Source: Flavobacteriales bacterium (GTDB taxonomy: Bacteria; Bacteroidota; Bacteroidia; Flavobacteriales; JASBRU01). Taken from it: DNA of 64,000 nucleotides. Shown one piece after another: positions 52,858 through 61,297 of the stretch (positions are counted from its first letter, which is position 1; each line of letters opens with the position of its first letter). Position numbers and translations under genes: made by a program. The notes below the pieces were generated by a model that saw only the letters and a list, made by a program, of their open reading frames with translations, ran no database searches and was not told the origin of the DNA. Where the stretch lies: contig JASBRU010000007.1 in the NCBI GenBank assembly GCA_030149285.1, positions 39,844 to 103,843 on the forward strand, written 5' to 3'.

Positions 52858-53820
52858 ATGGATATATCAGTAGTAATTCCCTTATATAACGAAGATGAGT
52901 CTTTACCAGAATTGCATGATTGGATTGTAAAGGTAATGGCTGCCAATAATTTTTCTTACGAAATTATTTTTGTAGATGATGGAAGTAATGATAAATCATG
53001 GGAGGTAATAGAAGGACTGTCATCAAAAAATCCAAATGCAAAAGGTATTCGTTTCCGTAGAAACTATGGTAAGTCTGCAGGTTTAAATGTAGGCTTTAAA
53101 GCAGCAGAGGGTGATGTAGTAATTACGATGGATGCTGACTTACAAGATAGCCCAGATGAAATACCGGGTTTGTATGAAATGATAATGAAGGATGGCTTCC
53201 ACTTGGTTTCAGGTTGGAAAAAGAAACGTCATGACCCGCTTTCTAAAACTATCCCTACCAAGCTTTTTAATGCGGTAACCCGTAGTATGTCTAAAATTAA
53301 GCTGCATGATTTTAACTGTGGTTTAAAAGCATACAAAAAAGAAGTAGTAAAAAATATAGATATCCAAGGCGAAATGCATCGTTACATCCCTTTTATAGCA
53401 AAAGGTGCAGGTTACCCAAAAATTGGAGAAAAAGTAGTGGTGCACCGTGCTCGTAAGTACGGCACTACTAAGTTTGGTTTAGAACGTTTTATCAATGGTT
53501 TTCTAGATTTAGTATCATTAGCATTTGTATCTAAATTTGGTAAGCGCCCTATGCACTTCTTTGGAACATTAGGAACACTAATGTTTTTTGTAGGCTTTAT
53601 AGCTTCAGCTTATATAGGTATTGGCAAAATTGTAAATATGAAAATGGGTAAACCTACTATTTTGGTTACTGATAACCCATGGTTTTTTATAGCTTTAACT
53701 ACAATGATATTAGGTACTCAATTGTTTTTGGCTGGCTTTTTAGCTGAAATGATTAGTAGAAATAGACCTAATAAAACGGATTACGGTATAAGTGAACGCT
53801 TAAACTTTTTGGAGGTATAG
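52858..53820 (+). CDS. Family 2 glycosyltransferase (dolichol-phosphate mannosyltransferase-like)
   Basis: The 320-residue protein has a GT-A catalytic domain (about residues 1-225): ISVVIPLYNEDESLPEL, IIFVDDGSNDKSW, RRNYGKSAGLNVGF and the DAD/DLQD metal region in MDADLQDSPDE. Two C-terminal membrane helices (about 235-255 and 275-300) follow. It probably transfers a sugar to a polyprenyl phosphate at the inner membrane, as in related polyprenyl-phosphate glycosyltransferases. It lies 4 nt after DUF4199 copy 4. Confidence 0.9.
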   Translation: MDISVVIPLYNEDESLPELHDWIVKVMAANNFSYEIIFVDDGSNDKSWEVIEGLSSKNPNAKGIRFRRNYGKSAGLNVGFKAAEGDVVITMDADLQDSPDEIPGLYEMIMKDGFHLVSGWKKKRHDPLSKTIPTKLFNAVTRSMSKIKLHDFNCGLKAYKKEVVKNIDIQGEMHRYIPFIAKGAGYPKIGEKVVVHRARKYGTTKFGLERFINGFLDLVSLAFVSKFGKRPMHFFGTLGTLMFFVGFIASAYIGIGKIVNMKMGKPTILVTDNPWFFIALTTMILGTQLFLAGFLAEMISRNRPNKTDYGISERLNFLEV

Positions 53821-53823
53821 CCT

Positions 53824-54816
53824 GTGTTTTTCTCACTAATAGCTCCCACATTTGGTAGACCCGAAGAGGTAACAGAGTTTCTGGAAAGTTTGACACATCA
53901 AAATGCAACAAACTTTGAAGTGATTATTGCTGATGGAACACCAGATGACAGTCTTCGCCCAGAACTGAAAAGGTTTGAAAATAATGGTAAGTATGAACTA
54001 ACCATTATTTATGAGCAGTACTTACCTGTAAGTGATGCACGCAATAGGGGGGCAGAAGTAGCTAAAGGAGATTATATCATCTTTTTAGATTCAGATTGCA
54101 TTATCCCTAAGAATTACCTGAATGAAATTATCACCTTTTTAGAAAAGAATAAAGTAGATGCCTTTGGTGGCCCTGATGCGGCACATGAGAGCTTTACAGA
54201 CTTGCAAAAAGCTATCAGCTATTCAATGACATCTTTGTTTACTACCGGTGGTATACGGGGTAAAGAAAAACATGTAGGAGAGTATCACCCAAGAGGTTTT
54301 AATATGGGTATTTCTGCTAAGGCTTTTAAAGCCGTAAATGGCTATGATACCAATTTCCGTTGCGGAGAAGATGTAGAGCTAAGTATGCGTATAATAGAGG
54401 CAGGGTTTAAAACCGCACTAATTCCTAAGGCTTATGTATATCACAAACGCAGAACTACATTAAAGAAATTTTACAAGCAAGTATTCCGCTTTGGGGCAGC
54501 ACGTATAAACTTAGCCAGAAAGCATAAGGGACAGCTAAAGCTCACACATTTCTTCCCTTATTTCTTTACAAAAATGCTGTTCTTTTGGCTGCTGTTTGCT
54601 TTTATATACTTGCCAATATTTTACCTGATTACAGTTGGCTATTTATTATATTTTGCAGCAATTTTGATTGATAGCACGATACAGAATAATAGCCTAAAAG
54701 TAGGTGTGTTGAGCATAGCTACATCTGTAACCCAATTAGTAGGCTATGGTATTGGTTTTGGCAGAAACTGGTTTGCCATATATATAATGGGAGATAGAAG
54801 AGGAATTAAGCTGTAA
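53824..54816 (+). CDS. Family 2 glycosyltransferase
   Basis: The 330-residue GT-A protein starts with GTG, 3 nt after the previous stop. Motifs are FFSLIAPTFGRPEEVTEFLE, NFEVIIADGTPDD, ARNRGAEVAKGDYIIFLDSDC (DxD-type) and GYDTNFRCGEDVELSMRI (catalytic ED), with two C-terminal hydrophobic segments at about 245-290. It adds a sugar to an envelope polysaccharide or glycolipid. Its stop lies 2 nt from the stop of the convergent heptose cassette. Donor unknown. Confidence 0.87.
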   Translation: MFFSLIAPTFGRPEEVTEFLESLTHQNATNFEVIIADGTPDDSLRPELKRFENNGKYELTIIYEQYLPVSDARNRGAEVAKGDYIIFLDSDCIIPKNYLNEIITFLEKNKVDAFGGPDAAHESFTDLQKAISYSMTSLFTTGGIRGKEKHVGEYHPRGFNMGISAKAFKAVNGYDTNFRCGEDVELSMRIIEAGFKTALIPKAYVYHKRRTTLKKFYKQVFRFGAARINLARKHKGQLKLTHFFPYFFTKMLFFWLLFAFIYLPIFYLITVGYLLYFAAILIDSTIQNNSLKVGVLSIATSVTQLVGYGIGFGRNWFAIYIMGDRRGIKL

Positions 54817-54818
54817 GC

Positions 54819-55424
54819 TTATTTTACACGAGCATCATAAGTAGCTCCCATACTTGGGTTATCGCCCATTAAGCGTTTCATTACTTCTTTTTTCACGATA
54901 TTAAAGATAACCATATGCACATCTTCAGTTACCTCCATGTCCATTACCTGAGCATGAACGTTGATGTCGGCTAGTTCTTTTATCTTACCTCCTTTAAAGC
55001 CACAAAGTGCAAGGGTTTGCACATTGTTGTCTTTGGCGTATTGCATAGCTCTCACCACATTTTCTGAGTTACCACTACCGGATATACCTATTACTAGGTC
55101 GTCTTTACCCATATAGTTTTTCAAAGGCTCAATAAAAATGTCGTTATAACCAATATCATTTGCAATAGCCATCATAGAGGGGAGGTTGTCATTTAAACAA
55201 ACCATTTTAAAGCGTTTGTCTAAACCATAAGAAGCTCCTTTTAAAAAGTCTCCTGCAGCATGAGATGCAGAAGCACCACTACCACCATTACCAAACGTGT
55301 AGATAGTACCACCTGCATTGTAAACTCTCATAAAAGCCTCAATCATTTGGTCTAAAGAGTTTCTATCTAAATTATCTAATGTTTCCTTTACAAGGTTTAT
55401 ATAGTTGTCAGCAGTGTTACTCAT
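54819..55424 (-). CDS. gmhA: Phosphoheptose isomerase (GmhA-like SIS protein)
   Basis: The 201-residue SIS-domain protein has FGNGGSGASASHAAGDFLKG, GISGSGNSENVVRAMQYA and LCGFKGGKIKELADINVH, close to GmhA, which converts sedoheptulose 7-phosphate to D-glycero-D-manno-heptose 7-phosphate. It is the last of three minus-strand genes. Its ATG overlaps the end of the HddA gene by 8 nt. The neighbours make the heptose role much more likely than other SIS functions. Confidence 0.88.
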   Translation of the reverse strand: MSNTADNYINLVKETLDNLDRNSLDQMIEAFMRVYNAGGTIYTFGNGGSGASASHAAGDFLKGASYGLDKRFKMVCLNDNLPSMMAIANDIGYNDIFIEPLKNYMGKDDLVIGISGSGNSENVVRAMQYAKDNNVQTLALCGFKGGKIKELADINVHAQVMDMEVTEDVHMVIFNIVKKEVMKRLMGDNPSMGATYDARVK

Positions 55425-56403
55425 CTCCGTAATAAATTAGTTTAGAACCTTCTTGTTCAAATTTAAAGTCAAAACGCTTTGCAGCCCCTAAAGCTTGTGT
55501 TAAACGCTCCTGATTTTTTTTAGGGCAATAAAATAATAAAAATCCACCACCACCGGCACCTAGCAATTTACCACCTAAAGCACCATTTTTAAGCCCTGCA
55601 TCGTACATCTCACTTATTAGTGGGTTACTGATACCTTTAGCCAGTTGTTGCTTTAAAATCCAGTTTTCATGCAGTATTTTACCAAAATCATTTAGGTTGC
55701 CACCAATTAAGCTGTCTCTTAAATCATATACCAAGCCTACCATTTGCTGTAGGGCTTTAAATTTCTCTTCGTCAGAAGTTGTATTCTTCTTTTGTTGCGA
55801 TAAAATGTCTGATGCTTTACGTTGGTCGCCTGTGTAAAACATAACCAAGTTCTCATCTAGGCTTTGGTAAACCTCTTTTTCTATTTGTACAGGAGTAACA
55901 TTTACACTCCCGTTTTTATTAAACTCAATTACATTTAAACCACCATAAGCAGCAGCATATTGGTCTTGCTTACCAATCGGTTCTTTCAGTATGTCAATTT
56001 CTATTTCGCAGGCTCCTGCAGCTAATGTTTCTTTAGAAGCATGTTTGCTGGTTACAGCATGTAAGTTATGTAATACCCCTACAGTAAATGAAGAGGAAGA
56101 CCCCATGCCTGTACCTGATGGTACATCGGCAATAGAGCTAATTTCTAAACCACCTGTAATACCAAATTTCTTAAGAGCAGTTTTTAAAATAGGGTGTTGT
56201 AAATCATCTACATTGCCTACGGTTTCTGTAATGCTATACTTAGTACGAATTTTATCGGCTTCAAAAAACTTGTGCGATGAAATGTACATGTACTTATTGA
56301 TACTAGTACTTAATACAGCACCTTGACTTTTTGAGTAAAAAGCTTCTAAATCTGAGCCACCGCCCACAAAACTGATTCTAAAAGGAGTTTTGGTAATTAT
56401 CAT
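55417..56403 (-). CDS. hddA: D-glycero-D-manno-heptose 7-phosphate kinase (HddA-like GHMP kinase)
   Basis: The 328-residue GHMP kinase has the N-terminal ITKTPFRISFVGGGSDLEAFY, the ATP loop PSGTGMGSSSSFTVG and the C-terminal GGKLLGAGGGGFLLFYC. This pattern is characteristic of HddA/FkP-type sugar kinases acting on C1. It would make the 1,7-bisphosphate that the phosphatase domain next to it uses. It lies 1 nt after the three-domain gene and overlaps gmhA by 8 nt. Confidence 0.88.
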   Translation of the reverse strand: MIITKTPFRISFVGGGSDLEAFYSKSQGAVLSTSINKYMYISSHKFFEADKIRTKYSITETVGNVDDLQHPILKTALKKFGITGGLEISSIADVPSGTGMGSSSSFTVGVLHNLHAVTSKHASKETLAAGACEIEIDILKEPIGKQDQYAAAYGGLNVIEFNKNGSVNVTPVQIEKEVYQSLDENLVMFYTGDQRKASDILSQQKKNTTSDEEKFKALQQMVGLVYDLRDSLIGGNLNDFGKILHENWILKQQLAKGISNPLISEMYDAGLKNGALGGKLLGAGGGGFLLFYCPKKNQERLTQALGAAKRFDFKFEQEGSKLIYYGDE

Positions 56404-56404
56404 T

Positions 56405-58273
56405 CTATTGCACTATTATATCGGCTAATGTACGATGCTTTTCTATTATATCATATTCAATAGGCTTGCGCATAGCGTATAAAGCCTCAAAATCTTCATC
56501 ACTATATCCTTTCCATTTATAGAAGGTATGCAAACGCTCTTTTAATACTGTTGAACTGATGTCTTTAAAAAGAGTAATATCTGATATATCTCTTAGGTAT
56601 TCTGAACCTAAAACTACAATGCCCTCAATTATAATGATGTCTTGATGGTTGAATGTGTATTCAATATCCTCAATTTCTCTTTCAGGATGTCTTTTATAAC
56701 CGTTTGCTTTTATGGTTTTACCGGAAAGCAGTTCTTTTATATCGGTTTCAATTTTATTTAATTGGAAGTTGGTAAATACATCAACCTCTTTTTGTCGCCG
56801 TTCTTTTGGTAAAATCCAATTATCTAGTTCTACTTTCAATACCGATTTATTATCTGCCTCAAACTTCTTTTGTAAATAAGTAGCTAAAGTACTTTTACCG
56901 GATCTAGAGTTACCCGCAACCGTAATAATTGTAGGCTTTTTAGATTCTGTATATCTACTGATTATATCGTTATAAATACTGCTATAAGGCTCATCAATTA
57001 TAAAGTCGATAGCTTCTTTTAAGTTCCCGAAGAAATAGTTGGGTAGTACTTTTGCAGACTTAATTCCTTTACCTGTTTTCACCCCAATAGTAGTGCATCC
57101 GGCAGATTTACCAGCAATAATGTCTCTCTCAGAATCACCAATCATGTAGGATTGTGATAAGTCAATATTAAATTTTTCAGCGGCTTGTAGTAGCATACCC
57201 GGTTTGGGTTTTCTGCACTCGCAGTCTACTTTGTATTCTTTTATCTCTCCTTCAAACCCACTATCTGGGTGATGTGGGCAGTAATAAATAGCATCTAGCT
57301 TTGCACGTTCATTACCCAATAGGGTATCCATTTTATTATGGATTTGATTTAACTCATCAATAGTGGCCATGCCACGCGCAATAATAGATTGGTTGGTAGT
57401 AACTACACTTATGTATTCTGATTGGTTTATTTTCTTTACTGCATCAGCTGTATAAGGGTACAACTCAAAGTCTTCGTGCTTATGTATAAGGTGTTTGTCA
57501 GGATTAATTACACCATCTCTATCGAGGAAAATAGCCTTTTGCTTATGTTTTAATGATTTGCGTTCAACTAACCCACTATTTACATTTGCTTCTACTTTTT
57601 CCAGTCTATCTGGTGTACCCATATCTTTTAGGTATTCGGTAGTGTTGTAACCAAATACATCTAGTTTATTCAGTACTTTTGGGAAGATGTCTTTTCCAAA
57701 GTCAGCCTTCACACCTTTTTCTAAAAGGGGTAGTATTTTAGGGCTAAATACATACAAAGCTGCATTTACAAGGTTACGATAATACTTGCCTTCTTCATGA
57801 GGCTTTGGATAAAACGCTGTTACTCTATCCGTGTCATCAATATCTACTAAGTCGCTATCATAAGGGTGATCATTAGGGTGGAGTACAAGGGTAGCTTCGC
57901 TATTTTTTTGATTATGGAAATCAATCAATCGATTCAAATCCATATTTACCATTACGTCTCCGTAAAAAACAATAAAGTCTTCGGTAAGTGATTCTTCAAT
58001 TTCTTTAATGCCTCCAACTGTGCCCAATGGTTCAAGCTCTTCGTAGTAGCTAATATTCACCCCAAAAGCAGAGCCATCTCCAAAATAATCGATAATGCTA
58101 TCCTTTAAATAGTTTACCAGTATGGTGATATCTGTAATATTATATTCTGCCAATAATATTATCTGATGCTCAAGCAATGGCTTGCCAGCAACAGGAATCA
58201 TTGGTTTGGGAATGTCTTTTGTGAGATGTTGCAAGCGTGTTCCTTTACCACCTGCTAGTATTACTGCCTTCAT
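56405..58273 (-). CDS. Three-domain protein: heptose-1-P guanylyltransferase, GmhB-type phosphatase, P-loop kinase
   Basis: The 622-residue protein fuses three domains. Residues 1-235 are a nucleotidyltransferase of the HddC type (MKAVILAGGKGTRL, IPKPMIPVAGKPLLEH). Residues 245-415 are a GmhB-like HAD phosphatase with DRDGV at 251-255, the zinc cysteines and histidines C332-H335 and C351-C353, and MIGDSERDIIAG. Residues 448-622 are a uridine-kinase-like P-loop domain with GNSRSGKST at 454-462 and a YKRHPERE segment. With gmhA and hddA it completes the GDP-heptose route. The substrate of the third domain is unknown. Confidence 0.85.
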   Translation of the reverse strand: MKAVILAGGKGTRLQHLTKDIPKPMIPVAGKPLLEHQIILLAEYNITDITILVNYLKDSIIDYFGDGSAFGVNISYYEELEPLGTVGGIKEIEESLTEDFIVFYGDVMVNMDLNRLIDFHNQKNSEATLVLHPNDHPYDSDLVDIDDTDRVTAFYPKPHEEGKYYRNLVNAALYVFSPKILPLLEKGVKADFGKDIFPKVLNKLDVFGYNTTEYLKDMGTPDRLEKVEANVNSGLVERKSLKHKQKAIFLDRDGVINPDKHLIHKHEDFELYPYTADAVKKINQSEYISVVTTNQSIIARGMATIDELNQIHNKMDTLLGNERAKLDAIYYCPHHPDSGFEGEIKEYKVDCECRKPKPGMLLQAAEKFNIDLSQSYMIGDSERDIIAGKSAGCTTIGVKTGKGIKSAKVLPNYFFGNLKEAIDFIIDEPYSSIYNDIISRYTESKKPTIITVAGNSRSGKSTLATYLQKKFEADNKSVLKVELDNWILPKERRQKEVDVFTNFQLNKIETDIKELLSGKTIKANGYKRHPEREIEDIEYTFNHQDIIIIEGIVVLGSEYLRDISDITLFKDISSTVLKERLHTFYKWKGYSDEDFEALYAMRKPIEYDIIEKHRTLADIIVQ

Positions 58274-58390
58274 ATGCGTTTTTTGTCGCTGCCCAAATAT
58301 CCGAAATCAATATTAAAAAACACAGTAAACAGAAAAATGTACGTTATAAGATTACAATATAATTGATACTTTAAGCAAATGTTTTCTTTT

Positions 58391-58398
58391 TACCTTTG
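58391..58398 (+). promoter_or_regulatory. Putative -7 element before the YwqK-like gene
   Basis: TACCTTTG, a full TAnnTTTG match, ends 20 nt before the ATG at 58419. No TTG at the usual spacing is seen (the nearest is 25 nt away). Confidence 0.48.
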
Positions 58399-58418
58399 CA
58401 ACTTATTAAAACAGACAC

Positions 58419-59111
58419 ATGAAAAAAGTAGCTTTCCTTATCCTCATTTTTTGTTTAGGTGTTTCATCTTATGCCCAAGTTAATCAGGTAGATAAACAGG
58501 GTAGGAAACAAGGCAAATGGGAAAAATTGTATCCTAATGAGAAACCCCGTTATCAAGGTCAGTTTAAAGATGATATTGAGGTTGGAGTATTTAAGTTTTA
58601 TGATATTAAAGGAACTTTAAAAGCTGAAAAGGCATATAGAGGTACTACGGGAGTATGTTATGCAAAAATGTATGGAGACAATGGTAGGCTACAAGCTGAA
58701 GGAATATATATTGGTACAAAAAAGGATAGTACTTGGAAGTATTACAACCATAAAGAGCAGTTAATTTTAACAGAATCTTATGATAAAGGCGTAAAGCATG
58801 GGGAGTTTATTACTTATTATGAGAATGGAGTAATTGCAGAAAAGATCGGTTATAAAAATGGGAAGAAACATGGAGAGTGGATTCAGAAATATGAAGATGG
58901 TCTGAACAAAACCAAGGCCAACTTTGTAGAAGGTGAGCTTGATGGAGAGGCTACCTATTTTAGTGTTTATGGGAAGCCAATTTTAAAAGGAAAATATGAG
59001 ATGGGATTAAAGATTGGTACCTGGATGGTTTTTGATGAAGAAACAGGAAAGCCTTTAAAGTATCAAACCTATGAAGATGGTGATTTGATAAAGGAGACAG
59101 ATGTAAAATGA
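58419..59111 (+). CDS. YwqK-type (MORN-like repeat) secreted protein
   Basis: The 230-residue product has a signal peptide ([19 protein letters not shown]). Repeats of about 20-24 residues follow with a G-W/F-Y-G-x pattern, such as [40 protein letters not shown] and [12 protein letters not shown]. These are MORN-like beta hairpins. Databases often label such proteins as antitoxins of the YwqK family, but no toxin gene is adjacent and the protein is exported, so that label is not supported here. It overlaps mnmA by 4 nt. Confidence 0.8.
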   Translation: MKKVAFLILIFCLGVSSYAQVNQVDKQGRKQGKWEKLYPNEKPRYQGQFKDDIEVGVFKFYDIKGTLKAEKAYRGTTGVCYAKMYGDNGRLQAEGIYIGTKKDSTWKYYNHKEQLILTESYDKGVKHGEFITYYENGVIAEKIGYKNGKKHGEWIQKYEDGLNKTKANFVEGELDGEATYFSVYGKPILKGKYEMGLKIGTWMVFDEETGKPLKYQTYEDGDLIKETDVK

Positions 59112-60286
59112 AAAGAGTAGTAATAGGATTGTCGGGTGGAGTTGACTCTAGCGTTGCAGCTTACTTATTAAAGGAGCAAGGTTATGAGGTGATTGCTTTA
59201 TTTATGCGCAATTGGCATGATGATTCTGTAATTATAGATCATGAATGCCCTTGGGTTGAGGATAGCACCGATGCAATGTTGGTGGCAGAAAAATTGGGCA
59301 TCCCTTTTCAGGTTATAGACTTTAGTGTAGAGTACAAAGAGCGTATTGTAGATTATATGTTTGCGGAGTATAAAGCTGGTAGAACACCAAACCCTGACGT
59401 GCTTTGTAATAGAGAAATAAAGTTTGACTTATTTTTAAAAGCAGCTTTAAAATTAAAGGCTGATTATGTAGCTACCGGGCATTATTGCCAACGAGAAGAA
59501 TTAGAGGTTGACGGTAAAACTATATACTCTTTAAAAGCTGGTGCCGATAATAATAAAGACCAAAGCTATTTCTTGTGCCAATTAACACAAGAGCAGTTAA
59601 GCAAAGCATTGTTTCCTATAGGTCATTTACAAAAGCCGGAGGTACGCAAAATAGCTACAGAATTAGATTTGGTTACTGCAGATAAAAAAGACTCGCAAGG
59701 GCTATGTTTTATTGGTAAAGTACGTTTGCCCGATTTCTTGCAACAACAATTAAAGCCAAAAGCAGGTAAAATTGTTGAGGTTGCAGATAATGCATTGGTA
59801 TATGATAAACTACCTAATGGAGATGCTACTATACAGGAGCTTGCAAAGCCCTTACATTATACAATTAGCGATGGTAAAGTAGTAGGAGAGCACTCAGGTG
59901 CACATTATTTTACAATTGGTCAGCGAAAGGGCTTAAGCGTTGGAGGTACCCCTGAACCTTTATTTGTTATTGATACTGATGTAGAAGAGAACATCATTTA
60001 CACAGGTCAAGGGAGTAATCATAAAGGCTTAAAGCGTAAAGGCTTATTTGTAAAGAAAGATGAAATACACTGGTTAAGACCAGATATGGTTATCTCAGAA
60101 GGTGAGTCAAAGGAGTTTGAAGTGAGAATAAGGTACAGACAGCCTCTTCAAAAAGCCACTTTATATAATGAATCTAATGGCTTGTATGTAATATTTGATG
60201 AACCCCAAACTGCAATTACTCCTGGTCAGTTTGTTGCTTGGTATAAAAATAATGACTTAATAGGCTCGGGTGTTATTAACGAGTAA
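59108..60286 (+). CDS. mnmA: tRNA-specific 2-thiouridylase MnmA
   Basis: The 392-residue PP-loop enzyme has [16 protein letters not shown] at the N-terminus. The catalytic cysteine is C100 in [13 protein letters not shown] and the persulfide cysteine C200 in [21 protein letters not shown] and FTIGQRKGL are also conserved. It thiolates U34 of the tRNAs for Lys, Glu and Gln. MnmD, for the 5-position of the same base, is at 16 kb. It overlaps the YwqK-like gene by 4 nt. Confidence 0.96.
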   Translation: MKRVVIGLSGGVDSSVAAYLLKEQGYEVIALFMRNWHDDSVIIDHECPWVEDSTDAMLVAEKLGIPFQVIDFSVEYKERIVDYMFAEYKAGRTPNPDVLCNREIKFDLFLKAALKLKADYVATGHYCQREELEVDGKTIYSLKAGADNNKDQSYFLCQLTQEQLSKALFPIGHLQKPEVRKIATELDLVTADKKDSQGLCFIGKVRLPDFLQQQLKPKAGKIVEVADNALVYDKLPNGDATIQELAKPLHYTISDGKVVGEHSGAHYFTIGQRKGLSVGGTPEPLFVIDTDVEENIIYTGQGSNHKGLKRKGLFVKKDEIHWLRPDMVISEGESKEFEVRIRYRQPLQKATLYNESNGLYVIFDEPQTAITPGQFVAWYKNNDLIGSGVINE

Positions 60287-60324
60287 AATCTAGTTTTTCT
60301 ATTCTCATTATTATAGTAGATTTA

Positions 60325-60344
60325 CATCTTTCTAAAGAAAGATG
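60325..60344 (+). promoter_or_regulatory. Near-palindromic element before the nitronate monooxygenase gene
   Basis: CATCTTTCT and AGAAAGATG are 9-bp perfect arms with 2 nt between them. As RNA, an 8-bp stem with a TAAA loop could form, ending 8 nt before the ATG at 60353, so it may cover the ribosome site. It could alternatively be an operator. Confidence 0.4.
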
Positions 60345-60352
60345 CATCTATT

Positions 60353-61294
60353 ATGAGTAATAAAATCACAGAACTTTTTGGAATAGACTATCCAATTATT
60401 CAAGCAGGAATGATTTGGTGTAGTGGTTGGGAATTAGCCTCCGCTGTTAGTAATGCCGGTGGTTTAGGGATTATAGGTTCAGGGTCTATGTACCCTGAGA
60501 TTCTCCGCGAGCATATTCAAAAATGTAAAAAAGCAACAGATAAGCCTTTTGCTGTAAATGTTCCTATGTTGTATCCAGACATAGATAAACACATGAATAT
60601 TATTGTGGAAGAGGGCGTGAAAATTGTATTTACATCTGCCGGAAACCCTAAAACATGGACTAATTTTTTAAAGGAAAAAGGAATTAAGGTAGTACATGTG
60701 GTGGCAAGTGTAAAGTTTGCTATAAAAGCACAGGAAGCTGGTGTTGATGCTATTGTAGCAGAAGGTTTTGAAGCAGGAGGGCATAATGGTAGAGATGAGA
60801 CTACCACACTTTGTTTAATACCAATGGTTAAGAAAGCTGTAGATATTCCGGTAATTGCTGCAGGTGGTATTGGTACCGGCGAGTCTATGTTGGCAGCTAT
60901 GATTTTAGGCGCAGATGCTGTGCAGGTAGGTAGTAGGTTTGTAGCTAGTGAAGAGTCTTCTGGGCACATTAATTTCAAAAATAAAGTAGTTGAATCTAAA
61001 GAAGGGGATACAATTTTAACCTTAAAGGAATTAGCACCTGTTAGATTAATTAAGAATAAGTTTTATACTGAGGTTCAGGATGCATACAATAATTGTGCAT
61101 CAATAGAACAATTGAAAGAAGTATTAGGTAGGGCAAGAGCTAAGCGAGGAATGTTTGAAGGGGATTTAGATGAGGGCGAGTTAGAAATAGGACAGGTTTC
61201 AGGCTTGTTAGATGATATTTTACCCGCAAAGACTATTGTACAAAATATGATGCAAGAGTTTGAACAGGCCAAGTTAAAGGCAACCAGTCTATAA
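60353..61294 (+). CDS. Nitronate monooxygenase (2-nitropropane dioxygenase family)
   Basis: The 313-residue FMN-dependent TIM-barrel has GIDYPIIQAGMIWCSGWELA, SNAGGLGIIGSG, VDAIVAEGFEAGGHNGRDE with the catalytic histidine, IPVIAAGGIGTGESMLAAMILGADAVQVGSRF. It oxidises alkyl nitronates or related nitro compounds. FabK, an enoyl-ACP reductase of the same family, is an alternative that sequence alone does not exclude. It is followed 3 nt later by the Nramp-like gene, suggesting co-transcription. Confidence 0.88.
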   Translation: MSNKITELFGIDYPIIQAGMIWCSGWELASAVSNAGGLGIIGSGSMYPEILREHIQKCKKATDKPFAVNVPMLYPDIDKHMNIIVEEGVKIVFTSAGNPKTWTNFLKEKGIKVVHVVASVKFAIKAQEAGVDAIVAEGFEAGGHNGRDETTTLCLIPMVKKAVDIPVIAAGGIGTGESMLAAMILGADAVQVGSRFVASEESSGHINFKNKVVESKEGDTILTLKELAPVRLIKNKFYTEVQDAYNNCASIEQLKEVLGRARAKRGMFEGDLDEGELEIGQVSGLLDDILPAKTIVQNMMQEFEQAKLKATSL

Positions 61295-61297
61295 TTG

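Noticed and set aside
58419..59111. Reading the YwqK-like protein as an antitoxin
   Set aside because: The protein is exported and no toxin gene is beside it; the name is inherited from databases.
60517..60978. Minus-strand 153-residue ORF opposite the nitronate monooxygenase gene
   Set aside because: It is antisense to a well-conserved enzyme and has no recognisable motif.
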